A DNA stretch of 57,906 nucleotides from Agromyces agglutinans (GCF_009647605.1 NZ_WJIF01000010.1:95349-153254), one strand, 5' to 3'. Shown: positions 32,312 through 41,301, numbered from the stretch's first letter. Numbers and translations are program-made. The notes: generated by a model from the sequence alone, not told the origin.

Positions 32312-33325
32312 TCACGCGAGCACCCCCAGGTCCTCGACGCGCACCTCGTGCTCGAGCGGGAGGCCGAGCGTGAAGCGCTCGAGCTCGCCGATCGCGGAGT
32401 CGGCCATCCGGCGGGTCTCCGTGCCGAGCGAGCCGGCGATGTGCGGCGTGAGCGAGACGTTCGGAAGCGCCAGCAGCGGCGAGTCGGCGGGCAGCGGCTC
32501 GGGATCGGTCACGTCGAGGACGGCGTCGAGCCGGCCGGCGATGCACTCGGCAGCGAGGGCGTCGGTGTCGACGAGGCTGCCGCGGGCCGTGTTCACGAGC
32601 GTGGCACCGTCGCGGAGCAGCGCGAGTTCGCGGGCGCCGATCATGCCGCGCGTCGCGGGCAGCTCGGGCGCGTGCAGGCTCAGCACGTCGACGCGTCGCA
32701 GCAGGTCGTCGAGTTCGACGAGCCGGGCGCCGGTGCGGGCGACCTCGTCGGGGTCGGCGTACGGGTCGGCGACGAGCACCTCGACCTCGTCGAGCTGGCG
32801 GAGCAGGGTCGCGACGCGGCGGCCGATCCGGCTGAACCCGACGATGCCGATGCGACGGCCGAGGTTGGAGGAGGAGCCGGGGTCGAACCTCCCACCCCGG
32901 TCGCCGAGGTGGGCGCGCGGCTCGCGGGCGAGGAACTGCGCGCGCTTGCCGGCGAGCACGATCGACGCGAACGTGAACTCCGCCACCGGGATCGCGTTCG
33001 CGTCCGCCGCGCTCGTGATGCGGATGCCACGGTGCCAGAACGCGTCCGTCGTGAGCGGCCGCACCGTGCCCGCTGCGTGGAACACGGCGCGCAGCGCCGG
33101 CATCCGGTCGAGTCGGTCGGCCGTGAGGGCCGGCGCTCCCCACGATGTGACGAGCACCTCGACCCGGCCGAGGACTCCGGCGGTCGCCGCGTCGTCCAGG
33201 TCGGCGATGCCCGGAAGCAGCAGGTCGACGAGCTGCTCGAGGCGCCCGAGCCGATGCGGGTCGAACTGGAGCGCGAACACCTCCGGCTGCATCGCGATCA
33301 GCGCGGCGGGACGTGCGTGGCTCAT
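32312..33325 (-). CDS. D-isomer-specific 2-hydroxyacid dehydrogenase
   Basis: 337 residues. NAD-binding GIVGFSRIGRRVA (GxGxxG variant GFSRIG), catalytic Arg in VNTARGSLVDTDAL, Glu in DVTDPEPLP and His in LTPHIAGSLG, so the triad is intact. GAGGAG is 8 nt before ATG 33325. It is divergent from the hybrid regulator at 33474, which likely controls it; the substrate is unknown (glyoxylate, hydroxypyruvate or a sugar-derived 2-keto acid). Confidence 0.85.
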   Translation of the reverse strand: MSHARPAALIAMQPEVFALQFDPHRLGRLEQLVDLLLPGIADLDDAATAGVLGRVEVLVTSWGAPALTADRLDRMPALRAVFHAAGTVRPLTTDAFWHRGIRITSAADANAIPVAEFTFASIVLAGKRAQFLAREPRAHLGDRGGRFDPGSSSNLGRRIGIVGFSRIGRRVATLLRQLDEVEVLVADPYADPDEVARTGARLVELDDLLRRVDVLSLHAPELPATRGMIGARELALLRDGATLVNTARGSLVDTDALAAECIAGRLDAVLDVTDPEPLPADSPLLALPNVSLTPHIAGSLGTETRRMADSAIGELERFTLGLPLEHEVRVEDLGVLA

Positions 33326-33402
33326 GTGCGGGCTCCTCATCGAGTGCTTGCGTCGGGACTGACGAACAGTGAATACTCTCCATCGATCGCGGTGGAAGCA
33401 TT

Positions 33403-33429
33403 CGATCACGAACGATCACCGTCGATCCA
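33403..33429. promoter_or_regulatory. 10-bp-phased CGATC(AC) direct repeats
   Basis: CGATCAC at 33403 and 33413 and CGATCCA at 33423 repeat with exact helical-turn spacing; a further CGATC lies at 33384. They lie between the divergent dehydrogenase and hybrid-regulator genes, overlapping where the regulator's promoter should be. Phased direct repeats suit DeoR-type DNA-binding domains. Confidence 0.5.
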
Positions 33430-33450
33430 AAAGGAGCATTCGGAGCCCGC

Positions 33451-33477
33451 ATGACGCCGACCCTCACCCGGCCGTGA
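33451..33477 (+). CDS. Possible 8-residue leader peptide ORF
   Basis: ATG 33451 has upstream AAGGAG/CGGAG and encodes MTPTLTRP before a TGA that overlaps the regulator's GTG (GTGA). The regulator itself lacks a ribosome-binding site at that GTG, so translation could be coupled through this mini-ORF. Confidence 0.3.
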   Translation: MTPTLTRP

Positions 33478-34574
33478 ACGACGCACGCCTGCCGCGCTTC
33501 GCGATCGAGCGACGCGAGCGCATCCTCGACGAATTGCGCCTGCGCGGAGCCGTGACCGTGCGCGACCTCGCCGACCAGCTCGGGGTCACCGAGATCACCG
33601 TGCGCCGCGACATCGGCGCCCTCGCCGACCAGGGCCTCGTCACGAGGGTCCACGGCGGAGCGACCCTGCGCAGTCCGCTCGACCGGACCGTGCCGAGGGC
33701 CGCCGACGGCGGGCACGCCCGATACCGCATCGGCCTCGTCGCCCCGTCGCTGAGCTACTACTGGCCGCAGATCGTCTCGGGAGCGCGCGCGGCCGCGAGC
33801 GCGGCGCAGGCGCAACTCGTGCTCCGTGGCGCCTCGTACGACCCGGCCGACCAGCGGCGCCAGATCGCGGCGCTCGTGGACTCGGGCTCGGTCCACGGCC
33901 TGGTCGTCGGCCCCGAGACCGCTGGGCGTGACGGCGCCGCGATCCTGACCTGGCTCGAGCGGCTCGACATCCCGGTCGTGCTCGTCGAGCGCCGGTCGCC
34001 GAGCGCGCTCGCCCTGCAGCGGCTCGAGTGGGTCACGACCGACCACGAGTTCGGCGCCATCCTGGCGGTGCACCACCTGTACCAGGAGGGCCACCGCCGC
34101 ATGGCCCTCGCACTGCAGCGTGCGTCGCCGACCTCCGAACACCTGCGCAGCGGGTGGGCGCGCGGCCTCGCCGACCTCGGGCTCGACGCCGACGCCTCGT
34201 TCGAGTTCACGATCGAGGACCTCGACAGCGCTCAGCGCGAGGGCAACCTCGCCGAGCTCGTCGACCGATGCCTCGCGACCGGCACCACCGGACTCCTCGT
34301 GCACTCCGATCCGCAGGCGATCCACCTCGAGCACCACGTGCTCGATCGCGACCTGCGCATCCCCGAGGACCTCGCGATCGTCGCCTACGACGACGAGATC
34401 GCCGAGAGCGGCGAGCCGCCGATCACCGCGCTCCGGCCGCCCAAGGCGCACATCGGCCGGCTCGCCGTCGAGACGCTCCTGGCGCGGCTCGACGAGGGCC
34501 CGCATCGCCCCGTGCAGCGGGTGCAGGCGCTGCCCGAGCTGATCATCCGGGCGTCCTCGCGGCGCAGCGGCTGA
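33474..34574 (+). CDS. DeoR-HTH / LacI-type ligand-domain hybrid transcriptional regulator
   Basis: 366 residues from GTG 33474. Residues ~1-60 are a DeoR winged helix (RRERILDELRLRGAVTVRDLADQLGVTEITVRRDIGALADQGLVTRVHGGATL), yet the remainder is a LacI/periplasmic-binding-like domain (RIGLVAPSLSYYWPQIVSGARAA; LLVHSDPQAIHLEHHVL; LAIVAYDDEIAESGEPPITALRPPKAHIGRLAVETLL) instead of the usual DeoR sugar-phosphate isomerase-like domain. It would bind a free sugar or acid. An alternative GTG at 33369 would run through the operator repeats. Divergent from the 2-hydroxyacid dehydrogenase, its likely target. Confidence 0.83.
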   Translation: MNDARLPRFAIERRERILDELRLRGAVTVRDLADQLGVTEITVRRDIGALADQGLVTRVHGGATLRSPLDRTVPRAADGGHARYRIGLVAPSLSYYWPQIVSGARAAASAAQAQLVLRGASYDPADQRRQIAALVDSGSVHGLVVGPETAGRDGAAILTWLERLDIPVVLVERRSPSALALQRLEWVTTDHEFGAILAVHHLYQEGHRRMALALQRASPTSEHLRSGWARGLADLGLDADASFEFTIEDLDSAQREGNLAELVDRCLATGTTGLLVHSDPQAIHLEHHVLDRDLRIPEDLAIVAYDDEIAESGEPPITALRPPKAHIGRLAVETLLARLDEGPHRPVQRVQALPELIIRASSRRSG

Positions 34575-34608
34575 GCGGCGACCGCCGAATCCCGCCTATC
34601 CTGTTCCG

Positions 34609-35433
34609 ATGCTGAGGGAACTGGCCGCGGGATTCGGACTGCTCGCCCGCGGCTTCGGCTTCTGGCGGCGCCGGCCCGCGATCATGCTGCTCGGACTCGT
34701 GCCCGCCGCGATCACGTTCGTGCTCCTCGTGACCGCGCTCATCGCGCTCGGACTCGCGCTGCCAGGCCTCGTCGACTGGGCGACCCCGTTCGCCGACGGC
34801 TGGGACGAGATCTGGCGAACGCTGCTGCGTGTGAGCCTGGCCGTCGTCGCGCTCGGGGGCGCCGCGGTGCTCGCGGCGGTGACCTTCACGGCGATCACAC
34901 TGCTCATCGGCGACCCGTTCTACGAGCGCATCTGGCGTGCCGTCGAGGAGGACCTCGGCGGCGACGTGCCCGAGACCGACGGTGGGTTCTGGCGGGCGGT
35001 CGGCGACGCGCTCGAGCTCATCTCGCTCGGTCTGGTCGTCGCGATCGGCGTCGGGCTCGTCGGATTCATCCCGCTCGTGGGCGGCGCGATCGCCGCGGTG
35101 CTCGGCGTCGTGCTCACGGGCAACCTGCTCGCGCGCGAGCTGGCGACCCGCGCGTTCGAGGCGCGCGGCCTCCCCCTCGAGGCGAGGCGGGCGTTGCTGC
35201 GATCGCGACGCTGGCGGGTGCTCGGCTTCGGCGTGGCGACGCAGCTGTGCTTCCTGGTGCCGCTCGGGGCGATCGCGACCATGCCCGCGGCCGTCGCCGG
35301 CGCGACGATGCTCGCCCGGCAGCTGCTCGAGGCGGGCGTCGGCCCGGCGGGCTCGACCCGCTCAGCCGGCGGAGCCCCGCTCAGCCCGCCCGGGTCGCCG
35401 GAACCCCCGCCGCCCGGGCGTCCAGCTCGCTGA
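34609..35433 (+). CDS. EI24/CysZ-like membrane protein
   Basis: 274 residues. RGFGFWRRRPAIMLLGLVPAAITFVLL, LIGDPFYERIWRAVEEDLG and the paired hydrophobic segments around residues 150-185 and 215-245 match the EI24 domain family, which includes the sulfate permease CysZ. No sulfur-assimilation genes are nearby, so transport of sulfate is not assured. TATCCT is 6 nt before the ATG. The Pro-rich C-terminal tail overlaps the convergent phosphatase gene by 53 bp. Confidence 0.78.
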   Translation: MLRELAAGFGLLARGFGFWRRRPAIMLLGLVPAAITFVLLVTALIALGLALPGLVDWATPFADGWDEIWRTLLRVSLAVVALGGAAVLAAVTFTAITLLIGDPFYERIWRAVEEDLGGDVPETDGGFWRAVGDALELISLGLVVAIGVGLVGFIPLVGGAIAAVLGVVLTGNLLARELATRAFEARGLPLEARRALLRSRRWRVLGFGVATQLCFLVPLGAIATMPAAVAGATMLARQLLEAGVGPAGSTRSAGGAPLSPPGSPEPPPPGRPAR

Positions 35434-36001
35434 CGAGGGTCGTGAACTCGACCCCGCCGACGGTGTGCACGTGCCACGCCTCGTCGAGGTGGCGCACCTC
35501 CGAGATGGAGAGGTTGTCGAGGCGCGGATAGTGCTCGGCGTCGTGGCCCGAGAGCGTCGCCAGGGTCCGCCGGATCAGCGTGCCGTGTGCGACCGCGAGC
35601 ACGCGGCGCTCGGGATGGCCCCCCGCGATCTCGGCGAGCGCGGCGAGCCCGCGGGCGCCGACCGCCGCGTCGGGCTCCATGCCGGGGATGTCGCGGGCCG
35701 GCCAGCGCTCGCGGATCTCGACGACCGGCACGCCCTCGGCCTCGCCGAACTCCTGCTCGATCAGGCCGTCGAACGTGCCGCCCAACTCGATGCCCAGGGC
35801 GTCGGCGAGGATCTCCGCGGTCTCGCGGGCGCGGCCGAGCGGCGAGCTGACCACGAGGTCCCAACCGCCGTCGGCGAACCGCAGCGCCGCGTCGCGGGCC
35901 TGCTGTCGCCCGGTTCGATTGAGCGGGATGTCGGTGCGCCCCTGCATGCGCAGTTCGCGATTCCAGTCGGTCTGACCGTGGCGGATGAGGGCGATGACCA
36001 T
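35381..36001 (-). CDS. Histidine phosphatase family protein
   Basis: 206 residues of the phosphoglycerate-mutase-like branch 1. The catalytic RHG is in LIRHGQTDWNRE; second-shell VVSSPLGRARETAEIL and the second His in VLAVAHGTLIRRTL complete the site. Substrate may be a phosphosugar, nucleotide or cofactor precursor. TACGCT is 7 nt before the ATG. Confidence 0.83.
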   Translation of the reverse strand: MVIALIRHGQTDWNRELRMQGRTDIPLNRTGRQQARDAALRFADGGWDLVVSSPLGRARETAEILADALGIELGGTFDGLIEQEFGEAEGVPVVEIRERWPARDIPGMEPDAAVGARGLAALAEIAGGHPERRVLAVAHGTLIRRTLATLSGHDAEHYPRLDNLSISEVRHLDEAWHVHTVGGVEFTTLVSELDARAAGVPATRAG

Positions 36002-36053
36002 GGGTTCCAGCGTAACCGCGGTCGCGACGCGCCCGGCCCGGAGGACGGGCCGC

Positions 36054-36608
36054 CTACGCCGCCCCGCCGAGCCCCACGCGATCGGGCACCTGGCCGACGA
36101 CGCTCGGCAGCCAGCGCTCGACGTCGGGCCACGCGCGGCCGGTGGGCAGGCGGCGGAGCAGCCCCGCGAGCGACTCGTCGGGCTCGGGCCACGGGATGAC
36201 GCGCGTCGGCGACGCGGTCGCGACGACGCCGAGCCACCAGTGCCGCCAGGTCGTCGGCATCGCCTCCGGATGGATCACGACGTAGTAGTCGGGCACCGCG
36301 ATGAGGTGCCGCTCTGCGGCTGCGACGGCCCGTTCGATCTCGAGTTCGAGCACGCCGAGCGTGGCCTGCTCGTCGAAGAACTCGACCCACGCCGCGGCGA
36401 CGTGGCCGAGCGGGTCGTGGTCGTGCACGACGTACGGCGCGGTCGAGGCGGCCTGCCAGCGGGCGACGTCGGCGTCCGAGGCGTCGTCGCGAGCGTGTTC
36501 ATCGCGGAAGGAGGCGGCCCGCACGTTCGCGAACCGGGTGAGGGACTTCACGGCCGTCGGCGCCTCATCGCCGACGACCACCAGGGTGGTGCTCGTCGAT
36601 GGCTCCAT
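36054..36608 (-). CDS. Hypothetical protein
   Basis: 184 residues, no transmembrane helix, rich in Trp and His in the middle (YVVIHPEAMPTTWRHWWLGVVA). I do not recognise the family. The leaderless-type TACACT is 6 nt upstream of ATG 36608, supporting the start and the gene's reality. It is divergent from the LysR gene. Confidence 0.65.
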   Translation of the reverse strand: MEPSTSTTLVVVGDEAPTAVKSLTRFANVRAASFRDEHARDDASDADVARWQAASTAPYVVHDHDPLGHVAAAWVEFFDEQATLGVLELEIERAVAAAERHLIAVPDYYVVIHPEAMPTTWRHWWLGVVATASPTRVIPWPEPDESLAGLLRRLPTGRAWPDVERWLPSVVGQVPDRVGLGGAA

Positions 36609-36673
36609 TTCCGCAGTGTACGTCGGTCGGCGGGCCCCGCGGCAGCGACGGGCCGGAGGGTAGGGTGGCCGCG

Positions 36674-37543
36674 ATGGCGCCCCACGACCTCGACCACCTC
36701 CGCACGTTCGTCACGGTCACGCGCGCGGGTTCGCTGACCGCCGCGGCGTCGTTGCTGGGGCTGTCGCAGCCGACGGTCACCGCGCACATCCAGGCGCTCG
36801 AGGCATCCGTCGGATTCGCGCTGCTGGTTCGCACGCGGGCGGGCGTCCAGACGACCGCCAAGGGCGCGGCGCTGGCCCGCGAGGTCGCGGCGCACGTCGA
36901 CGCGCTCGAGGACGCCGTCTTCGCGGTCGCCTCGCGCGGGTCGGCGACCGCCGCCCTGCACCTCGGCGGTCCGGCCGAACTGCTGTCGACGATGGTCCTT
37001 CCGCACCTCGCCGAACTGGCGGATGCCTCGGGCGCGACCCTGCACGTGCGGTTCGGGCTCGCCGACGACCTGCTCGAGGCGCTCGCGGGCGGCTCGCTCG
37101 ACCTCGTCGTGAGCGCGGTCCGGCCGACGCGGCGCGGCATCGCGGCGACGCCCGTGTACGACGAGGTGTTCCACATCGTCGCGGCACCGCCGTGGGCGGG
37201 GCATCCGATCGACGACGTCCCGGTGATCGCGTACGGCGAGGAGCTGCCGATCATCCGGCGCTACTGGCGCTCGGTCTTCGACTGCCGCCCCGAGGGGCTG
37301 CGGGTCGCGGCGGTGGTGCCCGACCTGCGCGAGGTCGCCGCGGCCGTGCGCGCCGGCATCGGGATGTCGGTGCTGCCCGAGTACCTCGTGCGCGACGACG
37401 TCGACGCCGGGCGACTGGTGCGCCTGCACGAGCCCGAGGTGCCGCCGCTGAACACCGTGTACCTCGCGACCCGCGGCCGCGACGCCGAGCGCGACCCGGT
37501 GATCGCGGCGGCGTTCGCCGCCGTCCGGCGGTTCATCGGCTGA
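36674..37543 (+). CDS. LysR family transcriptional regulator
   Basis: 289 residues. N-terminal winged helix-turn-helix (FVTVTRAGSLTAAASLLGLSQPTVTAHIQALEASVGFALLVR) followed by a type 2 periplasmic-binding effector domain (LHLGGPAELLSTMVLPHLAEL; GGSLDLVVSAVRPTRRG). TAGGGT lies 7 nt before the ATG. Nearby potential targets are the DJ-1-like protein downstream and the divergent hypothetical gene. Confidence 0.85.
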   Translation: MAPHDLDHLRTFVTVTRAGSLTAAASLLGLSQPTVTAHIQALEASVGFALLVRTRAGVQTTAKGAALAREVAAHVDALEDAVFAVASRGSATAALHLGGPAELLSTMVLPHLAELADASGATLHVRFGLADDLLEALAGGSLDLVVSAVRPTRRGIAATPVYDEVFHIVAAPPWAGHPIDDVPVIAYGEELPIIRRYWRSVFDCRPEGLRVAAVVPDLREVAAAVRAGIGMSVLPEYLVRDDVDAGRLVRLHEPEVPPLNTVYLATRGRDAERDPVIAAAFAAVRRFIG

Positions 37544-37650
37544 GCGCCATCGGAATTCCTTGTACGGCCTGTTGAAACGCCGATGCGCGGCGCGCGATAC
37601 CCGGCGCAGACTCGAACTCCACCGACCGTCACCGAAAGGCAGGCACGCAC

Positions 37651-38364
37651 ATGCCGAACATCCTCATGGTCGTCACCGCGGCCGATTCGATCGCGCTCGC
37701 CGACGGCACCGACCACGCCACGGGCTTCTGGGCCGAGGAGCTCGTCGTCGCCCACCGCGACCTCGTCGCGGCCGGGCACTCGGTGACCGTCGCGACCCCC
37801 GGCGGACGCCCCGCTCCCGTCGACCCCGGCTCGCTCACGGCCGAGGGCGTCGGCGACGCCGACCGGGCCGCCGACTACGCCGCCTACCTCGACCGAATCG
37901 CCCCCGCGCTGGCAGCCCCGGCCGTGCTCGCCGACCTCTCCGCGACCGACTTCGCCGCGATCGTCCTGCCCGGCGGGCACGGGCCGATGGTCGACCTCGC
38001 GTTCGACGCCGACCTCGGGCGCCTCCTCGTCGATGCCGATCGCGAGGGCCGGCTCATCGCGCCGTTCTGCCACGGCCCGGCGGGCCTGCTCGCGGCGACG
38101 CGCCCCGACGGCTCGTTCGCCTTCGCCGGCCGGCGCCTGAGCGTGTTCTCCGACGCCGAGGAGCGCGCGGGCGGCCTCGGCGAGGCCACGCCGTGGTGGG
38201 TCGAGGCCACGCTCGCCGAGCGCGGCGCGGTCATCGACGACGGCGAACCCTGGTCGAGCCACGTCGTGCGCGACGGCACGCTCATCTCGGGCCAGAACCC
38301 GCAGTCGAGCGCGGCGGTGACGGCCGAGCTCGTGGCGGCGCTCGCCGCGACGGCGGCGGCGTAG
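37651..38364 (+). CDS. DJ-1/PfpI superfamily protein (Hsp31-like)
   Basis: 237 residues. Nucleophile-elbow Cys140 with His141 in APFCHGPAGLL; acidic partner near Glu30 in GFWAEEL; oxyanion region VLPGGHGPMVDL. This arrangement is typical of Hsp31-type glyoxalase III/deglycase proteins that detoxify methylglyoxal. It follows the LysR gene after 107 bp. Confidence 0.8.
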   Translation: MPNILMVVTAADSIALADGTDHATGFWAEELVVAHRDLVAAGHSVTVATPGGRPAPVDPGSLTAEGVGDADRAADYAAYLDRIAPALAAPAVLADLSATDFAAIVLPGGHGPMVDLAFDADLGRLLVDADREGRLIAPFCHGPAGLLAATRPDGSFAFAGRRLSVFSDAEERAGGLGEATPWWVEATLAERGAVIDDGEPWSSHVVRDGTLISGQNPQSSAAVTAELVAALAATAAA

Positions 38365-38407
38365 CCGTGCCGGCCGACGCGGGGTCGGCCGGCACGTCGG
38401 TGATCGC

Positions 38408-39571
38408 TCAGCGCAGCCCGGCGAAGAAGGCTCGGATATCGCCCGCGACGAGCTCGGGGCGCTCGATCGCGGCATAGTGCCCGCCCTCCTCGAAGCGGCT
38501 CCAGTGCACGATGTTCGAGTTGTCGCGCTCGGCGAACACGCGGATCGTCTGGAAGTCGTCGGCGAAGACGGCGACCCCGGTCGGCGCGGCGTTGACCGCC
38601 GGGGTCTCCCCGGCCGCCTGCGCCGCCTCCCCCTCCCTGGCGTTCTCGAGGTAGGCCTGGCTCATGCCGGCCGCGGCGTTCTGGAACCAGGTGACGCTCA
38701 CCTCGAGCAGCAGCTTCTCCATCGGCACGAGCGCGGTGCCGTTGCCGAACGATTCGAACAGCTCGCTGTAGGCCAGCAGGCCGATCGGCGAATCGCTGAG
38801 GCCGACGGCGACGGTGTGCGGACGCGACGCGTTCATCGTGTTGTAGCCGCCGACCGACTGGAACCACTGCATGTGCTCGAGGCCCGCGTAGTCGGCAGGC
38901 TCCAGGCGCTCGAACTCGGCGGGGTCGCCCGACGGGAACGAGAACAGCTGCAGCACGTGCAGGCCGAGGAATCCCTCGGGGTTCAGCAGGCCGAGCTCGC
39001 GGGCGACCATGGCGCCGTTGTCGGAGCCGTGGATGCCGTAGCGCTCGTACCCGAGCCGGCGCATGAGCTCGTCGTAGGCGCGGGCGACCTTCGCGACGGT
39101 CCAGCCCGATCCGGCCAGCGGCTGCGAGAAGCCGAACCCGGGTGCGTCGGGCACGACGACGTCGAAGGCGTCCTCGGCGCGGCCGCCGTGGGCGACCGGG
39201 TCGACGAGCGGGCCGATGACGTCGAGGTAGTCGACCGCGGACCCCGGGTAGGTGTGCGCGAGCAGCAGCGGCGTGGCATCCGGGTGCGGCGAGCGCACGT
39301 GCAGGAAGTGGATCGGCTGGCCGTCGACCTCGGTGATGAACTGCGGGATCTCGTTCAGGCGCGCCTCGGCGGCCCGCCAGTCGAAGGCCTGCCAGGCCTC
39401 GAGCGCGTCGCGCAGGTAGTGGTTGGGCGTGCCGGTCGACCAGTCGTCGCCCGGTGCCGGCTGGGGCAGGCGGGTGCGGGCGAGCCGATCGCGCAGGTCG
39501 TCGAGGTCGGCCTGGGGCACCTCGACGCGGAAGGGGCGGATGTCGGTTTCGGAAGCGGTGGTGGTGTTCAT
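38408..39571 (-). CDS. Epoxide hydrolase family protein (EHN domain)
   Basis: 387 residues. N-terminal EHN segment (IRPFRVEVPQADLDDLRDRLARTRLP) followed by an alpha/beta hydrolase. Nucleophile Asp in YGIHGSDNGAMVA (H-G-x-D-x-G), oxyanion HTYPGS in place of the usual HGWPGS, and the C-terminal His in FEEGGHYAAIERPE. Trp near ETVNHYLRDALEAWQAFDW-like start matches microsomal-type epoxide hydrolases. TACCGT is 7 nt before ATG 39571. Divergent from a WYL-domain regulator that probably controls it. Confidence 0.83.
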   Translation of the reverse strand: MNTTTASETDIRPFRVEVPQADLDDLRDRLARTRLPQPAPGDDWSTGTPNHYLRDALEAWQAFDWRAAEARLNEIPQFITEVDGQPIHFLHVRSPHPDATPLLLAHTYPGSAVDYLDVIGPLVDPVAHGGRAEDAFDVVVPDAPGFGFSQPLAGSGWTVAKVARAYDELMRRLGYERYGIHGSDNGAMVARELGLLNPEGFLGLHVLQLFSFPSGDPAEFERLEPADYAGLEHMQWFQSVGGYNTMNASRPHTVAVGLSDSPIGLLAYSELFESFGNGTALVPMEKLLLEVSVTWFQNAAAGMSQAYLENAREGEAAQAAGETPAVNAAPTGVAVFADDFQTIRVFAERDNSNIVHWSRFEEGGHYAAIERPELVAGDIRAFFAGLR

Positions 39572-39593
39572 GTCTCCGACGGTACGGTGCATA

Positions 39594-39631
39594 CAGGAAC
39601 GTTCACTTCCTGATTCTCGAACGAATTCGAG
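39594..39631. promoter_or_regulatory. Two inverted repeats in the EH/WYL divergent promoter region
   Basis: CAGGAA (39594-39599) with TTCCTG (39607-39612), and CTCGAA (39616-39621) with TTCGAG (39626-39631), sit side by side in the 70-bp gap between the epoxide hydrolase and WYL regulator starts. They are candidate binding sites of the regulator. Confidence 0.45.
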
Positions 39632-39641
39632 GTGGTTCACG

Positions 39642-40673
39642 ATGGCCCTCGAGACCGCCGCGCGCCGGCTCGCGATGCTCGGCCTGCTGCAGTCGCGGCC
39701 CGAGTGGAGCGGGCCCGAACTCGCCGAACGCCTCGGGGTCACGACGCGCACGATCCGCAACGACATCGAGGTGCTGCGGGCGCTCGACTACCCCGTGCAC
39801 GCCACGCGCGGCGCGACCGGCGCGTACCGGCTCGGTGCCGGCGGCCGGCTGCCGCCGCTCCTGCTCGACGACGAGGAGGCGGTGGCCGTGGCGGTCGGCC
39901 TGCACGCGGCGACGGGACTCGCCGGCGTCGACGAGTCGGGCCGCCGGGTGCTCGCCAAGCTCGAGCAGGTGCTGCCCGCCCGCCTGCGTTCCAGCGTCGA
40001 GGCGCTCACCCGCGCGGTCGGGCGGGCGCCCGAGAACATCGGTACGGATGCCCCGGACCCCGAGGTCGACCCCGCGGTGCTGCGCCAGGTGGCGACCGCC
40101 ATCAGCGACGTCGAATGGCTCCGCTTCGACGTGGCCGGCGATGCCGGCAGCACCGGCGATGCGGGAGCCGCGCCCGACGCCGGCGGCGCCGGCGAGGCCG
40201 GCAACGCGCAGCGGCTCGTCGAGCCGTACCGCCTGCTGTCGTGGCAGCGACGCTGGTACCTCGTCGGCCGCGACCCCGTCTCGCAGGAGTGGGACGTGTG
40301 GCGGCTCGACGCCATCACGCCGCGGATGCCGACCCGTCGACGGTTCTCACCCGTGCCGCCGCCGGGCGGCGACCTGACCGCCTTCATGATGCGCCGGGTC
40401 GCGGCGAGCGGGTGGAACGTGCACGCCCGGCTGCGCATCGCCGCGCCGGCCGAGGCCGTGCTCGCCCGCATCAACCCGTCGGTCGGCGCCGTCGAGGCGA
40501 TCTCGGAGACCGAGAGCATGCTGGTCACCGGCGCCGACAGTCTCGACACGGTCGCCGCCTACATCGGCATGCTCAACATGGAGTTCACGGTCGACTCGCC
40601 GCCCGAACTGGTGCCGCTCCTGCGGGCGATCGGCGAACGGTACCTGCGCACCGCCGCGGCCTCCGCGCCGTGA
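39642..40673 (+). CDS. YafY-type HTH regulator with WYL domain
   Basis: 343 residues. HTH-11 region LETAARRLAMLGLLQSRPEWSGPELAERLGVTTRTIRNDIEVL; WYL domain with YRLLSWQRRWYLVGRDPVSQEWDVWRLDAI; and a C-terminal WCX segment. A Gly/Ala/Asp-rich insert (~165-190) is a low-complexity addition encoded by related GC-rich repeats. WYL domains bind ligands or nucleic acids. Divergent from the epoxide hydrolase. Confidence 0.84.
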   Translation: MALETAARRLAMLGLLQSRPEWSGPELAERLGVTTRTIRNDIEVLRALDYPVHATRGATGAYRLGAGGRLPPLLLDDEEAVAVAVGLHAATGLAGVDESGRRVLAKLEQVLPARLRSSVEALTRAVGRAPENIGTDAPDPEVDPAVLRQVATAISDVEWLRFDVAGDAGSTGDAGAAPDAGGAGEAGNAQRLVEPYRLLSWQRRWYLVGRDPVSQEWDVWRLDAITPRMPTRRRFSPVPPPGGDLTAFMMRRVAASGWNVHARLRIAAPAEAVLARINPSVGAVEAISETESMLVTGADSLDTVAAYIGMLNMEFTVDSPPELVPLLRAIGERYLRTAAASAP

Positions 40674-40717
40674 GGTCCGCGGCCCCTCGGCCGAGCCGGG
40701 CTGTTCCTGCCGACGCG

Positions 40718-41242
40718 TCAGTCGTCGTCGGCGAGGCGCTGGAAGAGGACGTGGTCCTGCCAGGCCCCGGCGATCTTCAGGTAGCGCGGGGCCATGCCGA
40801 AGCGCGTGAAACCCGAGCGCTCGAGCACGCGCTGCGAGCGCTCGTTGTGGCGGAGCGTCGAGGCCTCGACCCGGTGCAGCCCCAGTTCGCCGAACGCCGT
40901 CTCGAGCACGGCGCGCACGGCGTCGGTCGCGTAGCCCTTTCCGTTCGCGCCGGGCGAGAGCCAGTAGCCCATGCTGCACGACTGGAACGGGCCGCGCACG
41001 ATGGTCGTGAGGTTCACCCGGCCGACGAGCTCGCCGTCGGGGTCGACGATCGCGAAGGGCACCCCTTCGCCGGCCGCGTGCCGACGCAACTGCGCGGCGA
41101 TCTCCGCCTCCTGCCCGGCGACGGTGAACCACTCCTCGTCGCGGTCCTTGTCCCAGGGGGCGAAGAACTCGCGGCCCTCGGTCTGAAGGTGTGCGAGTCG
41201 AGGGGCGTCGGCGGGTTCGAGGAGGCGGATCGTGGCGGGCAT
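40718..41242 (-). CDS. GNAT N-acetyltransferase, RimJ/RimL type
   Basis: 174 residues. Starts IRLLEPADAPRLAHLQ, typical acetyl-CoA loop SPGANGKGYATDAVRAVL (with the GxGxA portion as NGKGYA), and EASTLRHNERSQRVLERSGFTRFG at the end. This pattern is of RimJ/RimL-type alanine N-acetyltransferases, often acting on ribosomal proteins or antibiotics. The convergent gap to the WYL regulator is only 44 bp. Confidence 0.83.
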   Translation of the reverse strand: MPATIRLLEPADAPRLAHLQTEGREFFAPWDKDRDEEWFTVAGQEAEIAAQLRRHAAGEGVPFAIVDPDGELVGRVNLTTIVRGPFQSCSMGYWLSPGANGKGYATDAVRAVLETAFGELGLHRVEASTLRHNERSQRVLERSGFTRFGMAPRYLKIAGAWQDHVLFQRLADDD

Positions 41243-41301
41243 CCCTCCATCCTCGCAGGCGGGATGGGCGGGCGGCGCACGGTCGGCGGCGCCCCGTCGC
41301 C

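Noticed and set aside
33369..33473. Longer start (GTG 33369) for the hybrid regulator
   Set aside because: The added residues would be read through the phased repeats and have no coding character; the winged helix begins only after 33474.
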